DNA of 18,240 nucleotides from DAONLM01 sp035406685 (GTDB taxonomy: Bacteria; Spirochaetota; GWE2-31-10; MWDO01). The DNA is taken from contig DAONLM010000033.1 in NCBI GenBank assembly GCA_035406685.1, positions 1 to 18,240 on the forward strand. Reading direction: 5' to 3'. Shown in pieces: positions 7,181-16,300 of the stretch. Each line of letters opens with the position of its first letter. Positions within the stretch are counted from its first letter, which is position 1. The notes below the pieces were generated by a model. That model worked only from the letters and a program-made list of their open reading frames with translations, made no database searches and was not told where the DNA came from. A program made the translations under genes and the position numbers.

Positions 7181-8326
7181 TTATTTTCTCAAAATTTTAA
7201 TATCCACCATTTTCTCAGAATCTTTAATCTTATTATCATAAACTCTGCCAGAGGCAAAAATCTTTATTCTTTCGTTGTTAATACCATTTCTTACCAGATA
7301 ATCTTTTATAAAATTGGCTCTTTTTTTACTCTTTGTTAAATCAAAATCTGGTTTACCACTAAATTCCGCATAAGCCCCAATAGCAATGATAATCTTATCA
7401 TTTTCTTTTAAAAATTCTATAAGCCATTGTAATAATTCCAAAGATTTTTCATCTGTGATAATCTCATCTGTAAATAAAATATTTATACTTATAATCTCAT
7501 CTTTATTAGTTTTTAAAAATCTTTCCTTAAAAATCTCTTTTTCTGATATAATAAGTTTTTCTTCTACTATTTCTTTTGAATATTCTTCTATTTTTTCTAT
7601 TTCTTTAAAATTTTGTTCATCTAATGGAATTCTTTCTATTTTTTTCTTTTTTATCATTTCTGGAAAAATTAGCTCAAATTTAATGCCAAGAGACCATAAA
7701 AATATAAGAGAATTGGCTTCAAAATTGTCACTTTTATATCTATTAATTAAAACCCCGGTATCAATAAAAAAATGTAAAAATTCAATAGAAGGATATATAT
7801 TTATTCTGAAAATAGTATTATAAAAAGGTAAAATAGTATTTTGTGCTATAAAAATATTTAATAAATTTATTATTTCAAGATTCAAGTATCTATTATCAAA
7901 AAATAAAACAATATCAAATTTAGTCAAAGGTGAAAAATAATCTAAAACAACATTCTCCCCTTTCTGAAAAAAATCAACTCTTTGCCAACCAAAACCCATT
8001 CCCCATCTTAATAAAATATTTTTTGTAAATAGATATTGAAAATTGATAGAAGAATTTAATATATTAAAATATCCATAAAAATATGTGTGAAAAATCTGAT
8101 TGTATCTAAAATGATTCTGAGACATATCTATTAAAAAGGCAAATTTCTTATAATTAAATCCTATATTAATATTTCCAATTAATGAATAAATATAACCACT
8201 ATTCACACTATCATATAAAAAAGGAGTAGAATTAAAAGAAAACGAAAGTAAAAAATTTTTTTCATCCGAATAAGAATAAGAAAATAGAGATAAAAACAAT
8301 GCAATAAATATTATTTTTTTATTCAT
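7181..8326 (-). CDS. OmpA-like envelope protein with atypical peptidoglycan-binding site
   Basis: A 381-residue exported protein. A signal peptide covers about residues 1-20 (ending SYSYS). Residues of about 22-220 alternate aromatic/hydrophobic strands, consistent with an outer-membrane beta-barrel. A charged linker rich in Glu and Lys follows (about 224-275). The C-terminal OmpA domain (about 278-381) includes ISINILFTDEIITDEKSLELL, LTKSKKRANFIKDYLVRNG and RIKIFASGR. In canonical domains a GHTD motif supplies an Asp that binds diaminopimelate or ornithine of peptidoglycan. Here the aligned residues are GAYA, so that Asp is missing, while the Arg of KKRA (336) is kept. Peptidoglycan binding is therefore doubtful. 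No Shine-Dalgarno precedes the ATG. It is divergent from the TPR gene, and its 3' end abuts repeat array 1. Confidence 0.75.
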   Translation of the reverse strand: MNKKIIFIALFLSLFSYSYSDEKNFLLSFSFNSTPFLYDSVNSGYIYSLIGNINIGFNYKKFAFLIDMSQNHFRYNQIFHTYFYGYFNILNSSINFQYLFTKNILLRWGMGFGWQRVDFFQKGENVVLDYFSPLTKFDIVLFFDNRYLNLEIINLLNIFIAQNTILPFYNTIFRINIYPSIEFLHFFIDTGVLINRYKSDNFEANSLIFLWSLGIKFELIFPEMIKKKKIERIPLDEQNFKEIEKIEEYSKEIVEEKLIISEKEIFKERFLKTNKDEIISINILFTDEIITDEKSLELLQWLIEFLKENDKIIIAIGAYAEFSGKPDFDLTKSKKRANFIKDYLVRNGINNERIKIFASGRVYDNKIKDSEKMVDIKILRK

Positions 8327-8334
8327 TAACTATT

Positions 8335-8363
8335 ATTTTAGCACAATAATTTAAGAATTACAA
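8335..8363 (-). promoter_or_regulatory. Possible promoter of the OmpA-like gene (very short leader)
   Basis: On the minus strand TTGTAA, about 17 nt, then TAAAAT, ending 8 nt before the ATG at 8326. No SD is seen, so a leaderless or near-leaderless transcript is possible. A TATAAT further upstream (around 8380) is an alternative that would give a leader of roughly 45 nt, still without an SD. Confidence 0.35.
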
Positions 8364-8478
8364 AAAAAATTAATCTCTATTATAATTTATGATTAGGGGG
8401 ATAAGAAAATTATAGATTATTTATTATTTAAAGATATAATTTTAAATTATTTCTACCGAAAATATATTGATTAGAAAG

Positions 8479-8507
8479 ATGAAAAATAGTATATTCTGTG
8501 CTATACT
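8479..8507 (+). promoter_or_regulatory. Promoter of the TPR gene operon
   Basis: ATGAAA (8479-8484), 17 nt, then TATACT (8502-8507) preceded by TGC, an extended -10. The expected start near 8514 places the AAGAAGG ribosome site (8514-8520) at the very 5' end of the mRNA, 11 nt before the ATG. Confidence 0.5.
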
Positions 8508-8531
8508 TTATTAAAGAAGGCTTGTATTAAA

Positions 8532-9470
8532 ATGAAAAAAATATTCTTGCTTTTATTTATAATTTTTATTCTTTTTTCAATTAATTCTCAAACGACAAAA
8601 AAAGACTGGCTAAAAGAAGAGGAAAAGGCAAGAGCACTCTATAATAATAATAATTTTGATGAGGCAATAATACTTTTTAGAGAGATAATACTTTCTTCTG
8701 ATAACGAAATTATAAAAAGAGAGGCATACTTCTGGATTGCAAAAGTATATATGAATATTAATAAACTCTCTTTAGCAGAAAAAAATCTTGAGTATTATAT
8801 AAATAACTACAAAGAGAATGGCTTAAACTATGCAGAAGCTCTTTATCAAAAAGGGAGACTTCTATTTTTACAGGAAGAATATCAAAAATCTATTGAACAA
8901 TTAAATCTTTACATAAATCAATATCCTGAACATGAACTTGTGAGCAACGCTTATTACTGGATAGGAGAGTCTTTATATGCATTGGGACAATTTGATGATG
9001 CAATTTTTTACTTTAATATTGTCATAACAAAATATCCAAAAAGTAATAAAATAGAAGCCTCCAATTATAAACTAAAATTAATTGAACATAAAAAAAGCTC
9101 TCTTGTCTTGCAAAATTTATTAAAATGGTCACAGGAACAGTATCTACTTACCTTAAATCAATTCAAAATAAGAGAAAAGTCTTTGCAACAAGCATTAGAA
9201 GAATATGAAAAAAATAAAGATAAAAAAGAAGATAAAGTAGCAAAAGAGAAATACAATCAATTAGAAAAAGAGAATGAAGAGTTAAGAAAGAAAGTGGCAA
9301 TTCTTGAAGAAAAGAATAAAGAGTTATTAAATTCTGTCTCAGATAAGGATATAGGGGAAAAGTTAAAGCAATTAGAATATAAAGAGAAGTTATTAAACCA
9401 GAAAGAGGAGGCATTAAAAATATTAGAAGAAGAATTAAGATTAAAGGAAAAGAAATTAAATGAAAGATAA
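8532..9470 (+). CDS. Exported TPR and coiled-coil protein (CpoB/YbgF- or BamD-like repeats)
   Basis: A 312-residue protein with a signal peptide (residues 1-19, ending SINSQ; no lipobox cysteine, so probably soluble periplasmic). About four TPR-like helical pairs span 32-60, 65-95, 102-132 and 138-170. The block NAYYWIGESLYALGQFDDAI is typical of CpoB/YbgF and outer-membrane assembly scaffolds. From about 205 to the end it is one long Glu/Lys/Leu-rich coiled coil with regular heptads (LEKENEELRKKVAILEEKNK). In CpoB proteins the coiled coil is N-terminal, so this arrangement is reversed. A scaffold between outer-membrane proteins is a reasonable guess. The stop overlaps the next ATG by 11 bp (AATGAAAGATAAG). 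Confidence 0.72.
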   Translation: MKKIFLLLFIIFILFSINSQTTKKDWLKEEEKARALYNNNNFDEAIILFREIILSSDNEIIKREAYFWIAKVYMNINKLSLAEKNLEYYINNYKENGLNYAEALYQKGRLLFLQEEYQKSIEQLNLYINQYPEHELVSNAYYWIGESLYALGQFDDAIFYFNIVITKYPKSNKIEASNYKLKLIEHKKSSLVLQNLLKWSQEQYLLTLNQFKIREKSLQQALEEYEKNKDKKEDKVAKEKYNQLEKENEELRKKVAILEEKNKELLNSVSDKDIGEKLKQLEYKEKLLNQKEEALKILEEELRLKEKKLNER

Positions 9471-10551
9471 GATTATTTTATTTTTTCTATTTATTTTATT
9501 GCCTTTATCTTTTTCACAACAGACAAGATTAAGAGGAAATTTTATAATGGTAACAGTGGATAATAACAACGCAAGTTTTATTATCTATGGAAGAAATAAC
9601 AAAGAAGACAAATGGATTCCATTATTATTTGAGGATTTTCCACCTACATCATACTTTAGATTTAGCAAAGATGGTAAACTTATTCCTTTTGGACAGGGGG
9701 GCAAAGGAAATTATTCTGAAATAAGTAGTGATAAAAATGGTATATACTACTTCTGGAAAAATGATGAAATTAGAATAGACATCATTTTTAAATTGTTTTC
9801 CTCCTCATCTGATACTCCCCTGGATTCAGTTTTGATTGATCTTACTGTTAAATCTATTCTTGAAGAGAAGGACTTTTTAATAGATTTTATACTCTGCCTT
9901 GATACTTATTTAGGAGAAAAGGGGAATAGTCATTTTTTATTATCAAATAATAAGAATTATAATACAGAAATCTCTTTTAATAAACAAAATCTCCCTGATT
10001 ATGTTTTAAGTTATAATAAAGAGAAAGGAATAGGTATAAACCTTATATTAAATAAAAAATTTCTATTACCAGATAGACTATTTTTTGCAAACTGGAAAGC
10101 GGTAAAAGAAAATATTGGCAAATATAAAATTAATAATGGAAATAGCTTTGATTTAAAGCCTTTTTCTATAAATGATTCTGCGATATTTCTTGAATATGAA
10201 AATCAAAAGATTGGCATTAAATCAAAAAATTATAAATTTATTTTAAGCATGAAAAATAGTGTAAAACTTGAAGATATAGAAAATCAAACAAAACCAACAA
10301 CAACCACTATTTTTTCTACTACAACTACAACAATAAATTCAACAACTACCACAACAACAATAAATACTACCACTTCTACTATTAATAATAAATCTTCTCT
10401 TGATCTAATAAACATGAATCTTTCTGATTTGTTGAGATTGCTTGATGAGATAAATAAAAAGATAGAATCCGGCGAACAACTTACCCAGGAAGATATAGAT
10501 TTTTCCAATGCTATTCTAGAAGAGATAAAAAAAAGAAGAACTAATCGATAA
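9460..10551 (+). CDS. Secreted protein of unknown function with Thr-rich linker
   Basis: A 363-residue protein I do not recognise. A signal peptide spans 1-19 (LLPLSFSQ). Residues of about 22-265 form a beta-strand-rich globular domain with many aromatic residues and one cysteine (146). Residues 277-309 are a low-complexity Thr linker (TTTTTINSTTTTTTINTTTS). The end (312-360) is two amphipathic helices with a Lys/Arg-rich tail. Domain, flexible Thr linker, then a helical module is an extracytoplasmic layout; the linker could carry O-glycans or act as a spacer. The start codon lies inside the end of the TPR gene (11-bp overlap), and its stop shares a base with the next start (TAATG). All three are thus translationally coupled, which suggests a TPR partner. 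Confidence 0.7.
   Translation: MKDKIILFFLFILLPLSFSQQTRLRGNFIMVTVDNNNASFIIYGRNNKEDKWIPLLFEDFPPTSYFRFSKDGKLIPFGQGGKGNYSEISSDKNGIYYFWKNDEIRIDIIFKLFSSSSDTPLDSVLIDLTVKSILEEKDFLIDFILCLDTYLGEKGNSHFLLSNNKNYNTEISFNKQNLPDYVLSYNKEKGIGINLILNKKFLLPDRLFFANWKAVKENIGKYKINNGNSFDLKPFSINDSAIFLEYENQKIGIKSKNYKFILSMKNSVKLEDIENQTKPTTTTIFSTTTTTINSTTTTTTINTTTSTINNKSSLDLINMNLSDLLRLLDEINKKIESGEQLTQEDIDFSNAILEEIKKRRTNR
10288..10390 (+). repeat. ACN-triplet low-complexity tract
   Basis: Runs of ACA/ACT/ACC codons encode the Thr-rich linker of the surrounding gene. Such tracts can change length by slippage; steps that are multiples of three would keep the frame, and others would cut off the C-terminal helices and the coupling to the GNAT gene. 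Confidence 0.8.
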
Positions 10552-11348
10552 TGAATACAAATATAAAAAAAATTGTTGAATATTTTAATAATAATGATGA
10601 TATCTTTATTCAACTTATAGATAAATTTGAAGATAATTTTTCTAAAATACCGGATTATATAAAATATTACCTAGGAATAAATTTTTCTATTCTGTATTCT
10701 GAATTCGGGGCTTTTTATATTAAGCATAATTCTAAAGACAGCATAGATGGTATCATTCATTTTTTAAATTCTAAAATTTTTGATATCACCTCTCTTTATG
10801 GAGAAACAGAGATAGTCGATGAAATAAATAAAAGGCTAAAACTTTATCCAAGAAGTAAGATTGATTATTATTTGATGTTGCTTGAAAAAAAATATTTCAG
10901 GGAATTTAATATTAATGATCAAAATTTTACCTGTGAAAAAGTTGGACCAAAATATTTCAATAAATTAAAAAGACTTCAAAAGGAGTATCATTTAGAAGAA
11001 GTCTATAATGATGGTTCTTTTTATCCATACGAAGCAGAGATGGAAAATTTTAAAATTTCTCTTTCTAAAAGATTGAATTATGCAGTTTTTTATAAAGAAA
11101 AAGCAGTCTCAAAATGTGCAACCAATAGTGAATCTCGAAATTCCTTTCAGATAGGCGGGGTCTATACGGTGAAAAAGTTTAGAGGATTGGGACTTTCAAA
11201 ATTCTGTCTTTCTAACTTATTAAAAGAAGCATTTACATTAAAAAATAGAGCTCTTCTTTATGTAAAGAAAGAAAATATTCCAGCAATAAGAGTCTATAAA
11301 AGTTTAGGCTTTAAAATAATTAATACCACCTCTGTTGCTTATTATTAA
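10551..11348 (+). CDS. GNAT-family N-acetyltransferase with an N-terminal extension
   Basis: A 265-residue cytosolic protein (no signal peptide). The C-terminal half (about 125-265) is a GNAT fold. The acetyl-CoA-binding motif A appears as RGLGLS (211-216) after GGVYTVKKF, and motif B as ENIPAIRVYKSLGFKI (241-256), the usual N..A..(L/V)Y...GF pattern. The N-terminal ~120 residues are helical and do not match anything I recognise; two-part GNATs of this length are common. The acceptor is unknown. Its ATG overlaps the preceding stop by one base (TAATG) with no separate SD, so it depends on coupled translation. This puts a cytosolic acetyltransferase in an operon of exported proteins. No hairpin terminator is evident; repeat array 2 starts just after it. 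Confidence 0.8.
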   Translation: MNTNIKKIVEYFNNNDDIFIQLIDKFEDNFSKIPDYIKYYLGINFSILYSEFGAFYIKHNSKDSIDGIIHFLNSKIFDITSLYGETEIVDEINKRLKLYPRSKIDYYLMLLEKKYFREFNINDQNFTCEKVGPKYFNKLKRLQKEYHLEEVYNDGSFYPYEAEMENFKISLSKRLNYAVFYKEKAVSKCATNSESRNSFQIGGVYTVKKFRGLGLSKFCLSNLLKEAFTLKNRALLYVKKENIPAIRVYKSLGFKIINTTSVAYY

Positions 11349-11354
11349 ATTAAG

Positions 11355-11860
11355 AAGATATCCCATCAATTAATAAAAAGCATTTTTATAATATAACGAT
11401 TATTTTTATACAAAAAAACATCTGCTACATATGTCGTAATTTTTTAAGAAAAGATATAGAATAACGTTTATTTTTATAATAGTAAAATAGGATATATGTC
11501 GTAATGTCTGAAAATTTTTACATAATATAACAATAATTTCTTATATAAAAAAATGCGACATATGTCGTGTTAGCATAAATATATAGCATAACGATTATTT
11601 TTATATAATAAATATATAGGACATATGTCGTAAAACATGTTATAATATTTTAATAAAATAACATTTATTTTTTATAATAATACAAGATATGTCGTAATAA
11701 AGAGGGGATATCTGTCTCTCTTCTTTATAAATTATAAAATTACCGTTATATTATATAGATCTACAATTGAAACAGATATCCCCTACCAGACATTCAAATA
11801 TATCCAATGAAAAAGGATAGATATCTACTGCTTGATCCCCAGATATCCCCCTTACTGGAT
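11355..11860. repeat. Palindromic repeat array 2
   Basis: This fills the 534-bp gap between the convergent GNAT and gltD genes. Palindrome cores (GACATATGTC and variants) start near 11426, 11491, 11557, 11620 and 11684: a regular 63-66 bp spacing. The interspersed AACG block (AATATAACGATTATTTTTAT type) is centred near 11398, 11466, 11532, 11593 and 11663. The GATATC-type motif occurs as GGGGATATCTGT at 11704-11715 and, in reverse, at 11355-11363, 11772-11783 and 11839-11850. After about 11735 the AACG block also appears in reverse (CCGTTATATTATATAG), so the right end is inverted relative to the rest. No gene is supported. Same family as array 1. Confidence 0.85.
11704..11783. repeat. Inverted pair closing array 2
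   Basis: GGGGATATCTGT at 11704-11715 and ACAGATATCCCC at 11772-11783 are exact 12-bp inverted repeats, 56 nt apart. In between is a reversed copy of the AACG block. They could pair as a large stem between the convergent genes or mark where two units joined head to head. Confidence 0.65.
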
Positions 11861-11882
11861 AAAAGATAAAAAAAGCCCATTC

Positions 11883-13331
11883 TTATATCCCTTTTAAATC
11901 TCTATCAATAAGAGAAGCTACCATTTTACCATAGTGAATTGCCCATACAACAAGAGAAGGACCTCTAACACTATCGCCAGCTGCATATATTTTTTGGACA
12001 TTTGTCCTACCATACCCATAATTATCTGTCTTAATATTGCCCATCTTATCCAGTTCAATATTAGATTCTGTTATTATATTAGAATGCTCTGTATGGACAA
12101 ATCCCATTGCAAGAAGCACAAGTTCAGCCTTGTGTTCAAACTCTGTCCCTTCTTTTATCTTCATTACTAATTTCCCAGTCTCATCGACGACCCATTCTAC
12201 CTCTTCTGCGACTACCTTTTCAACCCTTTTATTACCTATAAATTTTTTTGTAGAGATAAGCCATCTTCTATCGCATCCCTCTTCATGACTTGTACTTGTT
12301 CTTAATTTTTTTGCAAACATTGGCCATGGAGTCTCAAATGCTCTTTTTTCTGGTGGCTTTGGTAAAATCTCCCATTGAGAAACCGACAAAGCCCCTTCTC
12401 TAATCGCAGTTCCAACACAATCAGCACCAGTATCACCACCTCCTATTACAAGAACATTCTTACCTTTTGCTGTAATTAGTTTGTCATCATCGATTTTTAT
12501 GCCACTCACTTTTTCATTTGATTGTTTTAAATATTCTGTTGCTAAATATATTCCTTCTAATTCTCTTCCCTCTATTCTTAAATCCCTTGGTTCTCTACAA
12601 CCTATTGTAAATAAAATTGCATCGTATTCTTTTTGTAAATATTGCAACGAGATATCCTTTCCAACTATTATATCAGTCTTAATTTCAACTCCTTCCATAA
12701 TCATCTGTTGTAACCTTCTATCAATTATCCATTTTTCGAGTTTAAAATCCGGTATCCCATATCTTAAAAAACCACCAGCCTTTTTATCCCTTTCAAAAAG
12801 TGTAACAGAATGTCCCATTCTATTAAGATCCATACTGGCAGCAAGCCCAGCAGGACCAGAGCCAATAACCGCTATTTTTTTACCAGTTCTTACTTTTGGA
12901 ATAACTGGCTTAATCCATCCATTTTTAAATCCTTCCTCAACTATTGCAAGTTCTATATTTCTAATTGTAACTGACTCAAAGTTCATATTTAGTGTGCATG
13001 CTTCTTCGCAAAGAGCAGGGCATACCCTTCCAGTAATCTCCGGGAAATTATTTGTCTTATGTAATAGTTCTAATGCCTCTTGCCATTTACCATTATAAAC
13101 AAGTTCATTCCAGTCTGGAATATAATTTGATATTGGACAACCATATCCATGACAGAATGGAACACCACAATTCTGACATCTTGAAGCCTGAAGTCTTATC
13201 TCTTCAAGCCCCCACTCTTCCATTACATCTTTGTAATCTTTAATTCTCTTTTCTACATTTCTGTATTTAATTGGACTTCTTTTGATTGTCTTAAAATTAT
13301 TTATATTCTTTGGTTTAAAAACCTTAGCCAT
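11883..13331 (-). CDS. gltD: Glutamate synthase small (beta) subunit
   Basis: A 482-residue flavoprotein that takes electrons from NAD(P)H through FAD and iron-sulfur clusters to the GltB subunit. From the ATG at 13331, N-terminal cysteines at 52, 55, 60 and 65 (CQNCGVPFCHGYGCP) and 104, 108 and 112 (CPALCEEAC) are the usual 4Fe-4S ligands. The FAD dinucleotide motif is VIGSGPAGLA (about 155-164) and the NADPH motif VIGGGDTGADC (about 295-305). YAAGDSVRGPSLVVWA near the end is the second FAD motif. The longer reading frame to 13379 is rejected because AGAGGAGG sits 6 nt before the ATG at 13331. That ATG overlaps the gltB stop by 8 bp (ATGGCTAA), so the two are translationally coupled. Confidence 0.95.
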   Translation of the reverse strand: MAKVFKPKNINNFKTIKRSPIKYRNVEKRIKDYKDVMEEWGLEEIRLQASRCQNCGVPFCHGYGCPISNYIPDWNELVYNGKWQEALELLHKTNNFPEITGRVCPALCEEACTLNMNFESVTIRNIELAIVEEGFKNGWIKPVIPKVRTGKKIAVIGSGPAGLAASMDLNRMGHSVTLFERDKKAGGFLRYGIPDFKLEKWIIDRRLQQMIMEGVEIKTDIIVGKDISLQYLQKEYDAILFTIGCREPRDLRIEGRELEGIYLATEYLKQSNEKVSGIKIDDDKLITAKGKNVLVIGGGDTGADCVGTAIREGALSVSQWEILPKPPEKRAFETPWPMFAKKLRTSTSHEEGCDRRWLISTKKFIGNKRVEKVVAEEVEWVVDETGKLVMKIKEGTEFEHKAELVLLAMGFVHTEHSNIITESNIELDKMGNIKTDNYGYGRTNVQKIYAAGDSVRGPSLVVWAIHYGKMVASLIDRDLKGI

Positions 13332-16300
13332 TGGAAACCTCCTCTGTAACTTGAATTTGATCTGAGTTTGCAATTTCATTTGCCTTAATTCTACTTAAAG
13401 CAAGTTTATAATCCAGTGGAAATACCTTAACAAATTTTTCTATTGATATATCCCATCTATCAAGAATATGCTTTGCCTTTTCACTCTTAGTATACTCATA
13501 ATGTTTTGTAATCATCTCTTTTAAAGTATTTTTATCACTCTCTTCAACAACAGGGACTAAATCAACCAGTTCAAGATTGCAATAAGTATCAAAGAGTTGA
13601 TCCGGATCATAAACATAAGCAATACCCCCACTCATCCCAGCAGCAAAGTTTCTTCCAGTAGGACCCAATACTACGACAATTCCGCCAGTCATATACTCAC
13701 ATCCATGATCTCCTACCCTTTCAATCACAGCCTTTGCCCCACTGTTTCTAACAGCAAACCTCTCACCAGCAGCACCACTTATATAAACTTCCCCTCTTGT
13801 TGCACCATAAAGTAAGGTATTTCCGACAACTATATTATCACCCGGCTCAATATCTGCATTCTTAGGGGGGTATACTATTATCTTACCACCAGAAAGCCCT
13901 TTGCCCAGATAATCATTTGCATAACCTTCAAGTTCAAATGTAACTCCTTTACATAAGAATGCCCCAAAACTCTGGCCTGCTGTTCCATTAAATTTTATCT
14001 TAATCGTATCTTCTGGTAATCCATTTTCGCCATAAATTTTAGCAATTTTACCACTAATCATTGTTCCAACTGCTCTATGAATATTTCTTATTGGGACTTC
14101 AAAACTAATCTTAGTCTTTTTCTCAATCGCATCTTTTACCTTATCAAGTAATAAGGTATAATCAAGAGAAGTTTCAAGCATTCTATCCTGATTTTTAGTG
14201 CACCTAACATCAACTTCTGGATTTTTCTCATAGTATAAAATCTTCGAAAAATCTAATGTCTTTGATTTCCAGTGATAACTATTTTCATCAATCTCAATTA
14301 AATCAGTCCTGCCAATAAGTTCATCTATGCTTCTTACACCTAATCTTGCCAAATACTCTCTTATTTCCATTGCAATAAACTTAAAAAAATTCACAACATA
14401 TTCTGGTTTACCAGAAAAATGTCTTCTCATATCAATATCCTGTGTTGCAATTCCCATTGTACAGGTATTAAGATGGCATTTTCTCAACATACAACAGCCG
14501 AGTGTAATTAAAACCGAGGTGGCAAAACCATACTCTTCTGCGCCAAGCATTGCCGCAATTACAACATCTCTTCCAGTCATAAGTTTACCATCCACCTGCA
14601 CCCTTATTTTATCTCTTAAATGATTTGCAACAAGAGTCTGCTGTGTCTCTGCAAGCCCTAGTTCCCATGGAATACCAGCATGCTGAATGGATGTTAAAGG
14701 AGATGCTCCAGTCCCACCATCATAACCAGATATCAATACCATATCTGATTTTCCCTTTGCAACCCCTGCTGCAACTGTTCCAACCCCAACCTCTGAAACA
14801 AGCTTTACACTAACTCTTGCTTCTGTATTAACACAATGTAGATCAAATATTAATTGAGCAATATCTTCAATGGAATATATATCATGATGTGGTGGTGGGG
14901 ATATGAGTGTAACACCTGGAGTAGAAAATCTTGTTTTTGCAATTACCTCATCAACCTTAGCACCAGGCAATTGTCCTCCTTCTCCTGGTTTTGCACCCTG
15001 TGCTATCTTAATTTGAAGTTCTCTTGCATTTGCTAAATAATTAGCAGTAACGCCAAATCTTCCAGATGCAACCTGTTTTATTGCAGAACATTTACTATCA
15101 CCATTTGGCAATACTTTAAATCTCTCTGGATCCTCTCCACCTTCACCAGTATTACTGAAACCTCCAATTCTATTCATTGCAATGGCTATTGATTCATGAG
15201 CCTCCTTACTTATTGAACCAAATGACATTGCCCCAGTTGCAAATCTTTTATAAATATTTTCAACTGGTTCTACCTCATCAATTGGGATTGGAGATTCTTT
15301 AAACTTAAACATGCCCCTTAAAGTATAAAGATTTTTTTGTTGTTCATTTATAAGTTTTGAATATTCTTTAAATATCTGATAACTATCTTTCTTTACTGCT
15401 TCATGTAATTTTGCTATTGTAAAAGGGTTCCATAAATGTATTTCGCCATCCTTTCTATAATGAAAGACTCCACCATAATCAAGTGGCTCTGGTTCTTCTT
15501 TATGCTCTGGATAGCCCTTTTTATGTCTCTCTCTTGCTTCAATAGAAATTATATCATATCCAATTCCACCGATTCTTGATGCTGTACCTTCAAAATGTTT
15601 ATTTATAATCTCCTCGCTTACACCAATCGCTTCAAAGATCTGAGCACCCTGATAACTTCTTATGGTGGATATCCCCATTTTTGATAATGTCTTTAATAGT
15701 CCTTTTTTAATTGCATTTATATAATTTTCTATTGCCTCTTCAAGTGTAATATCATTTGATATATCTCCATTCTCTTTTAACTGGACAATTGATTTAAAGG
15801 CAAGATAAGGACATATTGCATTTGCTCCATAACCAAGAAGAAGTGCAAAATGCATTGTTTCTATTACCTCACCACTCTCTACTATAATACCACACATCTC
15901 TCTATTACCCTTTCTTATTAGATGATGATGAATAGCAGAAAGAGCAAGTAAAGATGGTATTGGCATTCTGTTTTTATCATAATCTTTATCAGAAAGAATT
16001 AATATTGTATTGCCCTCTTTTATACTTTCTTCAGCCTTATTACATAATTCTTCCAGTGATTTTTCAAGTTTTTTACCGTCTGCCCCCTTGTCAATACATA
16101 TTGAAATTCTTTTTGTCTTTAAGTAAGGATTATTTGACTTTATGATTCTTTGTAGATCTTCTTCTGTAAGAATTGGATGAGGCAATTTTAATTGAGCACA
16201 ATGGGTCTCTTCTTCGGTAAGAATGTTTCCTTTTTTCCCAAGCCAGCTCATAAGGCTCATAACAAGATTCTCTCTATATGGATTAATTGGTAGATTTGTA

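Noticed and set aside
10284..10613. Minus-strand open frame opposite the Thr-rich linker
   Set aside because: It is the complement of the ACN repeats (Val/Ile-rich translation), with no SD, and overlaps two well-supported genes.
11858..11882. Rho-independent terminator after gltD
   Set aside because: There is a T-run on the minus strand after GGGC, but I could find no matching stem upstream of it.
11997..12008. GGACATTTGTCC resembling the array palindrome
   Set aside because: It lies inside gltD in a well-explained coding context (RTNVQ before the second FAD motif), is not a perfect palindrome and has no neighbouring unit.
12481..13098. Plus-strand 205-codon open frame inside gltD
   Set aside because: It is antisense to strongly conserved gltD coding sequence and has no recognisable protein features.
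13331..13379. Longer gltD with 16 extra N-terminal residues
   Set aside because: The extension is encoded inside the end of gltB, lacks an SD and covers the strong SD of the downstream ATG.
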